From an uncultured Fodinibius sp. (GTDB lineage Bacteria; Bacteroidota; Rhodothermia; Balneolales; Balneolaceae): 64,000 nucleotides of DNA. Below are positions 18,725-27,533 of the stretch, piece after piece (the first letter of the stretch is position 1; each line of letters opens with the position of its first letter). Location: positions 186,001-250,000 of the forward strand of contig CAJXMW010000001.1 in assembly GCA_913056235.1 (NCBI GenBank). Direction: 5' to 3'. The notes under the pieces are model-generated. The model had not been told where the DNA came from and ran no database searches. It saw only the letters and a program-made list of their open reading frames with translations. The position numbers and the translations under genes are program-made.

Positions 18725-19387
18725 TTAATTGTTGTTCATATTTTGAATGCCCTTAATGTGGACGTCTAAAAACTGCCCGATCATCGTTTCCATATCGAGC
18801 TCGAAATCCTGCAGTATTTTTTGCAGATGTCGTTGCGATCGTACTTGGTAGAGCTGCATCATGCCGCGCATTGATGCCCAAATTTGTACAGCTAGTAGCT
18901 TGGGATCCATCTGCCTAGCAATCGAGCCATCCTGCATTCCAATCTGGATGGCACGGGTAAGGTACATCAATAGTTTGCGGCCAACTTCTTCGCAGTCCTC
19001 AGCTAACTCATCCCCTTCAAAGTCCTCCTCATCAATCAGCGACTCATAATAAATCATCGCCTTTGCATGCTCGGGATGCGTGGAGGTATACGAAATGAAT
19101 GTTTCGCCGAGCTTGCGCACCAATTCTATACCCAATTTTTCTTCCTGTATAACATGCGCAAACTTATCATTTAACTGCTGCAATCCCTTTCTACAGATTG
19201 CAAGATACAAGGCCGCCTTTTGGGAAAAGTAGAGATACAATGTACCCTTGCTGAGCTCGGCTTCTTCGGCAATCTCATCCATCGTGGCCTGATGGAACCC
19301 TTGGCGTTGGATTACTGCCTCAGCCGCATCAATAATTTGATTGCGGCGCCGCTGTTGTTCGCGTTTTCTACGTTCTTCTTTTCCCAC
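18725..19387 (-). CDS. TetR/AcrR-family repressor of the efflux operon
   Basis: 220 residues. The N-terminal HTH reads QIIDAAEAVIQRQGFHQATM and ELSKGTLYLYFSQKAAL (about residues 17-60), a standard TetR DNA-binding domain. The C-terminal ligand-binding domain (about 80-210) is all helical. As first gene of the TolC-adaptor-RND operon it most probably autorepresses and responds to pump substrates. A candidate operator lies upstream at 19479-19500. Confidence 0.9.
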   Translation of the reverse strand: MGKEERRKREQQRRRNQIIDAAEAVIQRQGFHQATMDEIAEEAELSKGTLYLYFSQKAALYLAICRKGLQQLNDKFAHVIQEEKLGIELVRKLGETFISYTSTHPEHAKAMIYYESLIDEEDFEGDELAEDCEEVGRKLLMYLTRAIQIGMQDGSIARQMDPKLLAVQIWASMRGMMQLYQVRSQRHLQKILQDFELDMETMIGQFLDVHIKGIQNMNNN

Positions 19388-19707
19388 TTATGACTATTAG
19401 TTATAAATTATACCGGCCTTAAAACATTTTAAAGCCTTATTTAACCTGTCTTAAACCGGATTCTAAATAATATTATTCATTTAATGACTTTCATTCATTG
19501 AAGGATAATTTACAAAGTTTAGTCATGAATAAACAAATTAAATTTCATTTGATCCCAGAAAGGCTAAATGACAATTTGCTAAAGCTTACCAAGCGGCACT
19601 CTGGACCTTCAAACTAATCGGAGAGTGTATTAAAATATGGGGAGGCAGTCTAATTCGTGGTTTAACTACTCCTTAAAAATATTAGCAATTTCTCAGGCTG
19701 ACAACCG
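19388..19707. promoter_or_regulatory. Promoter region of the efflux operon, with operator candidate
   Basis: 320 bp without a gene, AT-rich. At 19479-19500, ATGACTTTCATTCATT with AATGA/TCATT arms is an imperfect inverted repeat of the size used by TetR/AcrR repressors. Two copies of TAAACCGG-like/ACCGGCCTTAAA sequence (about 19411-19462) also flank it. The right part, downstream of the reductase gene at 19708, shows nothing recognisable. Confidence 0.35.
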
Positions 19708-20565
19708 CTACGCATCCACAAAATTATTGATAAAGGTCCGCGCATCTGTCGGCTTTCGATCCAACAACTGTTCCAGGTGATCATAGGTAAAATTCAGCGC
19801 GCCGTTAACAAAACTCCGGGCCGTCATCACGCTCATTGCAATCTGTTCATCCGGAAGCCCTATTTCGTGCAGCCTTTGCTCGAACTCAGATACTGACACA
19901 TCGTGATATGAAATTTCTTTACCCGATGCCTCGCTAAGCATACCCGCCAGCTCCTCAAGGGTATAAGTCTGAGCAGAGGTAATCTCATAGATTTCATTTC
20001 TATGGGCTTTTGGATTAGCCACAGCATTGGCCAGTGCCTCGGCCATCTCGGTGCGGTAGGCAAGGTTAATTTTTTGCCCTTCGGAGGGAAACGCCCACTG
20101 ACCGCTCTCGAGCGCATTACCCCAAAAGAGTGGCAAAAATTCGGTATAGAAAGTATGACGGAAAATACTATAGGCAAGCCCGGAATCTTTCAGAGCTTTT
20201 TCAGTTTTGGCATGATCTTCTGCCATAGGACTCAATTCTTTGTCGGCCTGAACCATACTGGTATAAAACAATTGTTGCACCCCGGCTTCATCGGCAGCTT
20301 TAATTACGTTGTTGTGCTGTGCTACTCGTCCCTCAATAGTACTCGAAGAAATAAGCAACACTACATCGATACCAGTTACAGCCTCTCTGATAGAATCATA
20401 ATCAGTATAATCACCAATCCGAGTCTCTATGCCTTTTTCCCTGAGCTCCGCGCCCTTTTCCCTGCTCCTGACAAGTCCGGCAATATTATCGGCTTGCTTC
20501 TGATCTAGCAAAAACTCAATCGTTTGTGATCCCAAATGTCCGTTTGCGCCTGTTACAAGTATCAT
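19708..20565 (-). CDS. NmrA/QorB-like NAD(P)H-dependent reductase (atypical SDR)
   Basis: 285 residues. The N-terminal Rossmann motif is VTGANGHLGSQTIEFLL (TGxxGxxG), followed by LVRSREKGAELREKG, the cofactor-2'-phosphate region. The motifs YTSMVQAD and HAKTEKAL match the NmrA-like, quinone oxidoreductase 2 subgroup, in which the usual YxxxK pair is replaced. It probably reduces quinones or senses the NADP(H) state. It is a single leftward gene between the efflux promoter and the metal ATPase. Confidence 0.87.
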   Translation of the reverse strand: MILVTGANGHLGSQTIEFLLDQKQADNIAGLVRSREKGAELREKGIETRIGDYTDYDSIREAVTGIDVVLLISSSTIEGRVAQHNNVIKAADEAGVQQLFYTSMVQADKELSPMAEDHAKTEKALKDSGLAYSIFRHTFYTEFLPLFWGNALESGQWAFPSEGQKINLAYRTEMAEALANAVANPKAHRNEIYEITSAQTYTLEELAGMLSEASGKEISYHDVSVSEFEQRLHEIGLPDEQIAMSVMTARSFVNGALNFTYDHLEQLLDRKPTDARTFINNFVDA

Positions 20566-20675
20566 AATCGGTGCAACAATGATTTAATTTTTGGATGATA
20601 AAATAGCTATGCAAAACCTACCAGATAATCGGTTCATCATTTTACAACAATGATACTCCCTCATGCGTGCCATTG

Positions 20676-22613
20676 TTATACCTCACAACATCTATCCGGC
20701 TCATTTGCTACTTCTTGCTCAGCAGTACTCGTGGCAAATAACCGAAAGCCAGCATCAGAATATTTATGTTGTATTCTAATCGCGTTGGCTATCGCCAGCA
20801 AGGCCACACCCACATCGGCAAAGATGGCGCCCCACATATTGGCCATGCCCAATACGGCCAGCACCATTACACCTACTTTTACGCCAAGGGCAAAACCAAT
20901 ATTCTGCCAAACCACGCGGTGGGTAAAATGGGCAATTTCAATAGCAAGAGGAATTTTGGAGGGCTGGTCTGTTTGGATTACCACATCCGCCGTCTCCACT
21001 GTAGCATCCGAGCCGATTCCGCCCATGGCAATACCTACATCAGCCAGCGTAATCACCGGGGCATCATTCACGCCATCACCAATAAAACCTACCGTTTGGG
21101 ATGGATTCAGTGCCTGTTTTACTTGATTGTATTTGTCCTCCGGCAAAAGACTTCCGTAAGCGCGGTCAAGTCCCAGTTTTCGAGCCACGTGATCGACCAC
21201 CTGCTGGTTGTCCCCGGAGAGCATCACGAGGTCGCTGACGCCCAGCTCGTGAAGATGTTCAATCGCCTGCTTGCTATCAGCTTTGATGCGATCCGCAATA
21301 CAGATTGTCCCTACATGCGTACCATCTTCGGCCACATGTACATAGGTGTAAGGATCATCAAATCCATCGGCGGCAAGTTGAATATCAAACTTCTTTAAAA
21401 GGTCCAGATTCCCGACCACTATCTCTTTCTGATTAACGGTCCCTTTTAGCCCTTTGCCTGATACTTCGTGCTGATTTTCAACGGGATACAACTTTTGGCT
21501 ACCGGCTTGGTTCAGAATCGCCTTTGCGATTGGATGCGTGGACTGTTGCTCCAACGAGGCAGCCAGCCTGATTAGTTCATCACTGTCGTATCCGTTCATA
21601 GGTCGTACTTCCTGCACCTCGAATGAGCCCTCAGTCATCGTGCCCGTTTTATCCATAAACAGTGTTTTCATCTTGCGAAGCTGATCGAGGAAATCGGACC
21701 CCTTAAACAGAATACCATTGCGCGAAGCCGCACCGATGCCACCGAAATAGCCGAGTGGAATTGAGATAACCAATCCGCAGGGACACGAAACGACCAAGAA
21801 AATAAGGGCGCGGTAAAACCAATCCTGGAAGACGTAACTTTCGACAAACAGGTATGGCACAAACGTAAGCGCCACGGCCATCCAAACCACGACGGGCGTA
21901 TACACTTTGGCAAAACGGGTCATAAATCGTTGGGTGGGCGCCTTCCGCCTGGAAGCTTCTTGCACCATCCTCAGGATGTTGGATAACTTGGTATCTTCAT
22001 AAGCGCTTGTCACTTTTACACGAACGGGTTTCTGCTGGTTGATCGCTCCCGCCCAAACCTCCTGACCAGCCTCTAGCATGATCGGTTTAGATTCACCGGT
22101 CAGCGCCGCGGTATTAAAAGAGCCTTTATCGGTAAGCAGATCGCCGTCCAGCGGAACCTTTTCACCGGGCTTCACGCGAATGATATCGCCTATCTCCACT
22201 TCCGAGGGATGCACCTCCTTCGCCGATCCCCCGCGCTCCACGGTGGCCACATCCGGTTGTTGATTGATGAGCGCTTTGATAGAGCTTTTAGCTCGATGCA
22301 CCGCGCCGTGCTGAGCATATTCGCCCACCATGTAAAAGAGCATCACCGCCACGCCCTCGGCATATTCCCCAATGGCAAAAGCGCCGACCGTAGCAATCCC
22401 CATCAGCAAAAACTCACTGAAAATGGTACCGTTTTTGATCGACTTAAACGCTTTCATCCATACGGAGGCTCCGACCGACAGGTACGAAAGTCCATAGAGC
22501 GCTATATAGATATACTTTTGTCCGGAAAACGAAACGCCATGTTCAATCACCAAGGCCCCCATTAAGAAGAGCGCACTGGCAACAGCTTCTTTATATTTTT
22601 TCAGGAATGTCAT
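20676..22613 (-). CDS. Zn2+/Cd2+/Pb2+-type P1B ATPase (ZntA/CadA-like)
   Basis: 645 residues with eight membrane segments. The metal site is CPC (277-279, VVSCPCGLVISIP), phosphorylation Asp321 lies in FMDKTGTMTEG and the hinge is GDGVNDAPVI. The last membrane helices carry a Lys (ALGVKVGV) and FADVGV, the K...DxG signature of the divalent-cation subgroup P1B-2, so export of Zn, Cd or Pb is expected rather than Cu. There is no N-terminal HMA domain; the C-terminus ends with a Cys pair (DRCCEV) which may bind metal. Two genes upstream is an AraC regulator with its own HMA-like domain, a likely sensor. Confidence 0.92.
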   Translation of the reverse strand: MTFLKKYKEAVASALFLMGALVIEHGVSFSGQKYIYIALYGLSYLSVGASVWMKAFKSIKNGTIFSEFLLMGIATVGAFAIGEYAEGVAVMLFYMVGEYAQHGAVHRAKSSIKALINQQPDVATVERGGSAKEVHPSEVEIGDIIRVKPGEKVPLDGDLLTDKGSFNTAALTGESKPIMLEAGQEVWAGAINQQKPVRVKVTSAYEDTKLSNILRMVQEASRRKAPTQRFMTRFAKVYTPVVVWMAVALTFVPYLFVESYVFQDWFYRALIFLVVSCPCGLVISIPLGYFGGIGAASRNGILFKGSDFLDQLRKMKTLFMDKTGTMTEGSFEVQEVRPMNGYDSDELIRLAASLEQQSTHPIAKAILNQAGSQKLYPVENQHEVSGKGLKGTVNQKEIVVGNLDLLKKFDIQLAADGFDDPYTYVHVAEDGTHVGTICIADRIKADSKQAIEHLHELGVSDLVMLSGDNQQVVDHVARKLGLDRAYGSLLPEDKYNQVKQALNPSQTVGFIGDGVNDAPVITLADVGIAMGGIGSDATVETADVVIQTDQPSKIPLAIEIAHFTHRVVWQNIGFALGVKVGVMVLAVLGMANMWGAIFADVGVALLAIANAIRIQHKYSDAGFRLFATSTAEQEVANEPDRCCEV

Positions 22614-22692
22614 TAAAATTCATTCTTAACATTTGGTGCTTTTGCCCTCTTTTTGTTCTTCCCTAAATGATAAAGGGGAAAAGATTTTTTTA

Positions 22693-23136
22693 TTAGACAC
22701 AATCATCGTGTACAATGTCCCTCTCCCTAATTTTTTGGAGAGAGAATAGAAGAGGGTCAAAATCAGTAAATTTAATGATCTTCTTCGATCCATTCCCACG
22801 CATCCTCGACCTTATCGATGGGAAAAACTTCATTTCTTCTTTGATGACTGGATCCATCAGCCGAGTGCCCCACTCTTGCCACTTCTTTTCACCGACGATG
22901 GCAATGCGATCGAAATAACCAATATATTCGGCATCCAACTGCAGGTCTTTCCAGACAGCGGCAGCATCTGCCCAGCCCTGAAAATCCTCCATGATCATCA
23001 AAAGATGTGGATCATCAGATTCAGCAATGTGCCGTTTAAGCGAGGGGACTAGCTCATCCAAATCCTTTTTGGTTAATTTCCCAGATGCTTTAAGTGCAAG
23101 TACTCCGCGATCGGTATTTTCATTCACTTCAATCAT
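22693..23136 (-). CDS. SpoIIAA-like (STAS/SEC14 fold) protein with a C-terminal frameshift
   Basis: The open frame encodes 147 residues, but only the first ~105 match the family (GKLTKKDLDELVPSL, MIMEDFQGWADAAAVWKDL, FDRIAIVGEKKWQEWG). After KEEMKFFP the frame continues as low-quality Arg/Lys-rich sequence. One frame away the DNA reads IDKVEDAWEWIEEDH then stop at 22772, which is the normal family ending. A single missing base near 22820-22828 (a C-run beside a T-run on the coding strand) explains this. The ancestral gene is therefore about 22772-23136. The family is thought to bind hydrophobic ligands or membranes. It lies between the metal ATPase and its AraC regulator. Confidence 0.8.
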   Translation of the reverse strand: MIEVNENTDRGVLALKASGKLTKKDLDELVPSLKRHIAESDDPHLLMIMEDFQGWADAAAVWKDLQLDAEYIGYFDRIAIVGEKKWQEWGTRLMDPVIKEEMKFFPSIRSRMRGNGSKKIIKFTDFDPLLFSLQKIRERDIVHDDCV

Positions 23137-23306
23137 CGCAAGACAATGGTTTTGTTAGTTCGACTTCAATTTCTATCACTAAAATAAGCGCCGAACTATT
23201 GCCTTTCTTGCATAATTATGTAAATCATGTGCAGGATTTTGTTTGGCAAACTACGAAGCCACCCGTTATTTAACCTTATTGCCTTGATGTTTTCGTGGTT
23301 AAAAAC

Positions 23307-23873
23307 TCAGATTGAGTCGATGGAAGTGCGTTTATTCTCCTTGATATCTTTGAAGTGGGAGGGCGACAGGCCCGTCTCTTTTTTAAATTGACGAGAAAAA
23401 TGCTGTTGGCTGCTATAATCCAGTTCCAGTGCAATCTCGCTGAGTGTCTTCTCATCATAGACAATAAGCTCTTTTGCCCGCTCAATTTTCTGAAGAATAA
23501 AATAACGCTCGATAGACTTGCCTTCGACAGCCGAAAAAAGGCGGCTCAACTGTTGGTAATCTTTATGGATCTTTTCAGCAATGTAGTCAGACAGATTCTT
23601 ATCCATAGGTTTTGTCGCGCGCACCTGTTGAATAATAAGCTGCTTGATCTGCTCCACGATTCGACTGTTTTCATCGTTAATGAGATCAAACCCATTTTCG
23701 CGAATCACAGAAGCTAATCGATTATACTCAATCTCGTTAATTTTCTCAGCCAGGTATAACTCTCCGAGCTCAATTTTTTGCACCTTAAAACCAGCCTCCA
23801 ATAGCTTTTCTTCCAGTACCTCGGCGCAATGACTGCAAACCATATTTTTTACATGAAAATGTTGTGTATCCAT
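23307..23873 (-). CDS. AraC-family regulator with N-terminal HMA-like metal-binding domain
   Basis: 188 residues. Residues 1-65 form a short HMA-like unit with NMVCSHC (M11-x-C13-x-x-C16), the MxCxxC metal-binding loop of copper/zinc chaperones and P-type ATPases. Residues 75-180 hold a complete AraC double HTH, including IALELDYSSQQHFSRQFKKET and the GLSPSHF ending. Direct metal binding through the Cys pair would make it a metal-responsive activator, probably of the nearby Zn/Cd ATPase. A 170-bp gap separates it from the SpoIIAA-like gene. The domain content is read directly; the target gene is inferred from position. Confidence 0.85.
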   Translation of the reverse strand: MDTQHFHVKNMVCSHCAEVLEEKLLEAGFKVQKIELGELYLAEKINEIEYNRLASVIRENGFDLINDENSRIVEQIKQLIIQQVRATKPMDKNLSDYIAEKIHKDYQQLSRLFSAVEGKSIERYFILQKIERAKELIVYDEKTLSEIALELDYSSQQHFSRQFKKETGLSPSHFKDIKENKRTSIDSI

Positions 23874-24178
23874 AACCCCAAAACTAGTAAATAACCAACA
23901 GAATCGGAATCAATATACTCAGTATCTAACCCATGATCTTTCCATTCAATGGCTTCCATGAGCAACAATTTTTTTTACAATTCGACGAACACTATATCAT
24001 TCTGAAATAAAGCTGAACACTATTTATCCAACACGATGAACTCAAATTGGTCTCCGGATGAAAGATATTGCGTTCAGAACCCTATTTATTCGTTTGAAAA
24101 ACCTACAAACATTTAAGTTATTACAACTGATGTAACTACAACAATTGTTCAAACTAATTTTTAGCTAAACCGGCACTT
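23874..24178. promoter_or_regulatory. Divergent promoter region (AraC/MarR) with small palindrome
   Basis: 305 bp without a gene between the HMA-AraC gene and the MarR gene. AACAATTGTT at 24140-24149 is a perfect 10-bp palindrome about 30 bp before the MarR start, and TTACAACTGATGTAAC just upstream is a looser inverted repeat. MarR proteins usually bind such sites near their own promoters. Nothing else is seen. Confidence 0.35.
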
Positions 24179-24667
24179 ATGGAATTCAAGAAAGCAATTA
24201 AACAAACGAAATTTCCTAATCCTCAGGTGGAAGCAATACTGAATGTCGTTTATAGTGCTAATCACTTTGAAAATATTATGCGAAAGCTGTTAAATGAGTT
24301 TGACTTGAGCCATGAGCAGTATAACGTCCTTCGTATACTGCGGGGAAATCATCCCGATGCCTACGAGCTCAATGAAATTCGTGACCGAATGCTGAACAGC
24401 TGGAGCAACGTGTCAAGACTGGTCGAAAAGCTCCGTAAAAAAGGATATGTGAGCAGACAACCTAAACAAGAGAATCGGCGCAAGGTAGAAATTAAAATTA
24501 CTGACGAAGGGCTACACTTTCTGGACAAGGTTGATCAGCAGCTGACCACCGATGAATTAATGGAACAAGCATTGGATCCAGATAAGGCAAAAAAACTGTC
24601 AGCCCTGCTGGACGAAATGAGAACAAACCTTGATGAGATATTCAGTCAATCAGAATTTACAGAATAA
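24179..24667 (+). CDS. MarR-family transcriptional regulator
   Basis: 162 residues with a winged HTH: LSHEQYNVLRILRG, LNEIRDRMLNSWSNVSRLVEKL and the wing RQPKQENRRKVEIKITDEG. It resembles MarR members that sense electrophiles or oxidants through Cys or ligand binding, although no Cys is present here, so a ligand-type mechanism is more likely. It heads a rightward group of an AraC gene (frameshifted), an outer-membrane protein, DoxX, WrbA and a DsbA-like protein, a set typical of quinone/electrophile stress. Confidence 0.88.
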   Translation: MEFKKAIKQTKFPNPQVEAILNVVYSANHFENIMRKLLNEFDLSHEQYNVLRILRGNHPDAYELNEIRDRMLNSWSNVSRLVEKLRKKGYVSRQPKQENRRKVEIKITDEGLHFLDKVDQQLTTDELMEQALDPDKAKKLSALLDEMRTNLDEIFSQSEFTE

Positions 24668-24682
24668 AACCTGCTGTTGACT

Positions 24683-25596
24683 ATGATTCGTACTGAAAAA
24701 TCTATTCCCGAAGTCAATATTAAAGATACCTTCGTAGCAGTTGACAGTGAAGAGGTATGCGGCACACAGGAGGATGACTATGAGTTCTTGATCATCAAAA
24801 GCATAAATGGGATTACTGTACCTCAACCTCATAAAACCGACTACTATAACTTGTCTATAGCCTTAAAGGGCAGTTGCAGGCAGGAGATTAATGAACACCA
24901 AAAGATCCTTTCTCCGGGACATTTGTTGTTTACCTCTCCCAGAGATATTACTGCTACAAGACAGTGCAGTTCAGATTTTAAAATCCGGCAGGTATTGTTC
25001 ACCAAGAGGTTTTTGCTGGAGGCCAATATATCTCGTAAAGCCCTGGAAGAACTGCTATGGATTGATCCCGGCAAGCCTCCACTGTTTGAATTAGATAGTG
25101 ATGCATTTGGGAAAGCAAAACAACTGTTTAACAAGTTAGCAAAAGAAGCCTCTCTTTCACGTCCTTATTATAAGCAGATTCTGCGGAACGGTATTATTGA
25201 ACTGCTGTTCAGGATAAATCGCCTTGAAAAGTCCTGTCTCAGAAAAGTTCTCAAACATCCTCCCAATCCAATCGCCTGTACAAAGAATTCAAGGAGTTAA
25301 TAGATGAACACTTTATCGAGAAAAAGAAGGTGAGCGAATATGCAGAGCTACTGCACGTAACGCCCAAATACCTTAGTGAAGTTGTTAAAGAAGAGAGTAG
25401 CTCAACGGCTTTGGAGCATATCCATGAGCAAGTGATGCGGGAAGCCAGGAATCAGCTTCTCCATACCCACAAATCAGCTAAAGAGATTGCTTATCACTTA
25501 GGATTTACTACCCCTTCTCAATTTGGCCGTTTTTTCAAACGAAAAACCGAACAGAGCCCTATCCAATTTCGGAAAAGCCGAAGAACTGAACACTAA
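24683..25596 (+). pseudogene. AraC-family regulator interrupted by a single-base frameshift
   Basis: The first frame (ATG 24683, stop near 25300) encodes an AraC N-terminal cupin-like domain (YYNLSIALKGSCRQEI, ILSPGHLLFTSPRD, VLFTKRFLLEAN). The second frame carries the C-terminal double HTH (VSEYAELLHVTPKYLSEVVKE; HLGFTTPSQFGRFFKRKT). Between them the second frame is open from 25228 and reads SNRLYKEFKELIDEHF, the normal linker into AraC HTHs. The frames differ by an effective one-base deletion somewhere in 25228-25260, an interval with two AAAA runs. TTG 24677 is an alternative start. A full-length family member is about 300 residues, matching the sum. If the shift is real, the protein is inactive; if a sequencing error, this is one intact gene. 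Confidence 0.85.
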
Positions 25597-25679
25597 ATCC
25601 GAAAAATTGCCATTTATCGGCTGGCAATCATCATATACTTTATTATTGAACTAATTCCAGTACAACAGTAGTACACACA

Positions 25680-26324
25680 ATGAAAAAGTTTGTTATTCTA
25701 GTCACTGTTTTAACAACGGTAGTGAACATGTCGGCTGCTCAAAATCTGCAGCAGGAGTTGTTGAGCGGAGCTGATAAAATGGTATTTCAAATGACCTTCT
25801 CCCAGCAATGGAGTCAACGGTCTGATATCCAAATCAATGGACTGGCGTTCTACAACCGGTTCTATGCTCCGGAGAAAAGAATATTTGATGAGGCTGTTAT
25901 TCAAACCTCAATAACAGGGTCACTTAGCAAACACGTTAGTGCCGGGCCTAATCTCTTTTACAGCAACGTTGCCGGCCTGCAACCCGGCGTACTGCTCAAT
26001 GCTCAAATCCGACTGGCAGGTATTGATATTAAGATAAGTCCACAGGTGGCATATAATGTCCCCAGCACGGCCCTGCAAGGTGGAATAACTCTGCTGCTTC
26101 GAAAGACAGTACCGGTAAGCTCACAATGGAATATCGGAGCAAATGCCTTTTTGATGGGATCCTGGCTACGCTTTGACACGCATGATCGGAGTATTGTTCA
26201 GGCCCGTATTGGCCCGGTATATCGGGATAGGTTTCAGTTTGGGTTGAGTTACGACCTGGACCAGTATAGCTCAAAGATATTGCAAGAAGATCAAATCGGA
26301 TTTTTTGTACGAACACTTTTTTAA
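25680..26324 (+). CDS. Outer-membrane beta-barrel-like protein of unknown function
   Basis: 214 residues with a signal peptide (about 1-20, ending MSAAQ). The rest alternates hydrophobic and polar residues in short strands with aromatic girdles (for example QFGLSYDLDQYSS) and finishes with FFVRTLF, a terminal Phe suitable for outer-membrane barrel assembly. About eight to ten strands would fit. It is not assignable to a named family by eye. It is followed after 33 bp by the DoxX gene. Confidence 0.65.
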   Translation: MKKFVILVTVLTTVVNMSAAQNLQQELLSGADKMVFQMTFSQQWSQRSDIQINGLAFYNRFYAPEKRIFDEAVIQTSITGSLSKHVSAGPNLFYSNVAGLQPGVLLNAQIRLAGIDIKISPQVAYNVPSTALQGGITLLLRKTVPVSSQWNIGANAFLMGSWLRFDTHDRSIVQARIGPVYRDRFQFGLSYDLDQYSSKILQEDQIGFFVRTLF

Positions 26325-26357
26325 CTCATAAGTCGAAATTAAAACCAAAAGACAATC

Positions 26358-26768
26358 ATGTTTAATACAAACCAACAAAACAACCTACAGTTAATCGCAC
26401 GAATTTTACTAAGCAGTATTTTCCTTGTTTCCCTGCTCGGCAAAATAACAGGGTTCGAGGGCACAATTCAATACATGTCTGCCAAAGGCATTCCATTACC
26501 CTCGCTATTAATTTGGGGAGCCATCGCTGCAGAACTTGCAGGTGCCCTGGCCTTACTAACAGGATATAAGATGAAAGAAGCGGGACTGTTGCTTGCGCTC
26601 TACCTGGTACCTACCAGCCTGATATTCCACAATTTCTGGGCTATGGAAGGCCAGCAGTTCCAGATGCAGCTCATCTCTTTTATGAAAAACGTCAGCATTA
26701 TTGGCGGACTATTGCTTCTCACTAGTACTCAAAGCAATCAGCACAAATCAACAACTGAACAGCAGTAA
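26358..26768 (+). CDS. DoxX family membrane protein
   Basis: 136 residues with four membrane helices. The start [25 protein letters not shown] and the motif MSAKGIPLP are standard for the DoxX/SURF4-like family. Some members work with thiol or quinone redox partners during oxidative stress. The neighbours WrbA (29 bp downstream) and a DsbA-like protein fit such a role. No catalytic residue is visible. Confidence 0.87.
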   Translation: MFNTNQQNNLQLIARILLSSIFLVSLLGKITGFEGTIQYMSAKGIPLPSLLIWGAIAAELAGALALLTGYKMKEAGLLLALYLVPTSLIFHNFWAMEGQQFQMQLISFMKNVSIIGGLLLLTSTQSNQHKSTTEQQ

Positions 26769-26797
26769 TTTCTAAGCCTAAAACCTTAAGCAATATT

Positions 26798-27448
26798 ATG
26801 TATACCGAATCAATAAATGTATCGGTCATTTTTTACAGCATGTATGGCCACGTATATGAGATGGCCGAAGCCGTATCCAAAGGCATAAATTCTGTTGACA
26901 ATGCAGAGCCGAAAATGCATCAAGCACCCGAGCTAATGCCGGAAGATGTCCTCAAAGACTCCGGTGCCTGGGAAGCAAAAGAAGCGTTTGATCATATACC
27001 CGAAGCCACACCGGAAGTGCTGGAAAATTCCGATGCCATTATCTTTGGCACCCCTACCCGCTTCGGAATGATGGCGGCGCAGATGCGTAACTTTCTTGAC
27101 CAAACTGGTAAGCAGTGGGCCGAAGGGGCACTTACCGGCAAAGTGGGCAGTGTGTTCGCCAGTGTCGGCGGTCAACATGGCGGCCACAAAACCACCATTC
27201 GAAATTTTCATACGACGCTTCTTCATCACGGGATGGCGGTTGTTGGCGTACCCTACTTCGAAGACCGACTGAATGAGATGGATGAGATATCTGGCGGAAC
27301 CCCGTATGGCGCTACCACGGTCGCCGGCGCAACCGGCGGCAGAACCCCAAGCGAAAATGAGTTGGAGATTGCCAAAACGCAAGGCAAGCACGTCGCTGAA
27401 ATGGCTCTCCAATTAAGTAACGAAGAAGCTACTATAGCCGCCGAGTAA
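26798..27448 (+). CDS. wrbA: NAD(P)H:quinone oxidoreductase, WrbA type
   Basis: 216 residues with a flavodoxin-like fold. FMN-binding loop [13 protein letters not shown] (about residues 14-26), the central [21 protein letters not shown] motif (key part [18 protein letters not shown]) and [12 protein letters not shown] are diagnostic of WrbA. It reduces quinones by two electrons, avoiding semiquinone radicals. Length is close to the family norm. It belongs to the MarR-headed stress group, between DoxX and the DsbA-like gene. Confidence 0.92.
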   Translation: MYTESINVSVIFYSMYGHVYEMAEAVSKGINSVDNAEPKMHQAPELMPEDVLKDSGAWEAKEAFDHIPEATPEVLENSDAIIFGTPTRFGMMAAQMRNFLDQTGKQWAEGALTGKVGSVFASVGGQHGGHKTTIRNFHTTLLHHGMAVVGVPYFEDRLNEMDEISGGTPYGATTVAGATGGRTPSENELEIAKTQGKHVAEMALQLSNEEATIAAE

Positions 27449-27533
27449 ATAACTGCACTCAATTCAAGGGAGCAGGTTGGCCGGTTATCCCTGCTCCCCT
27501 TTAATCAATTTTAACCTAAAAATTATAGGAGTT

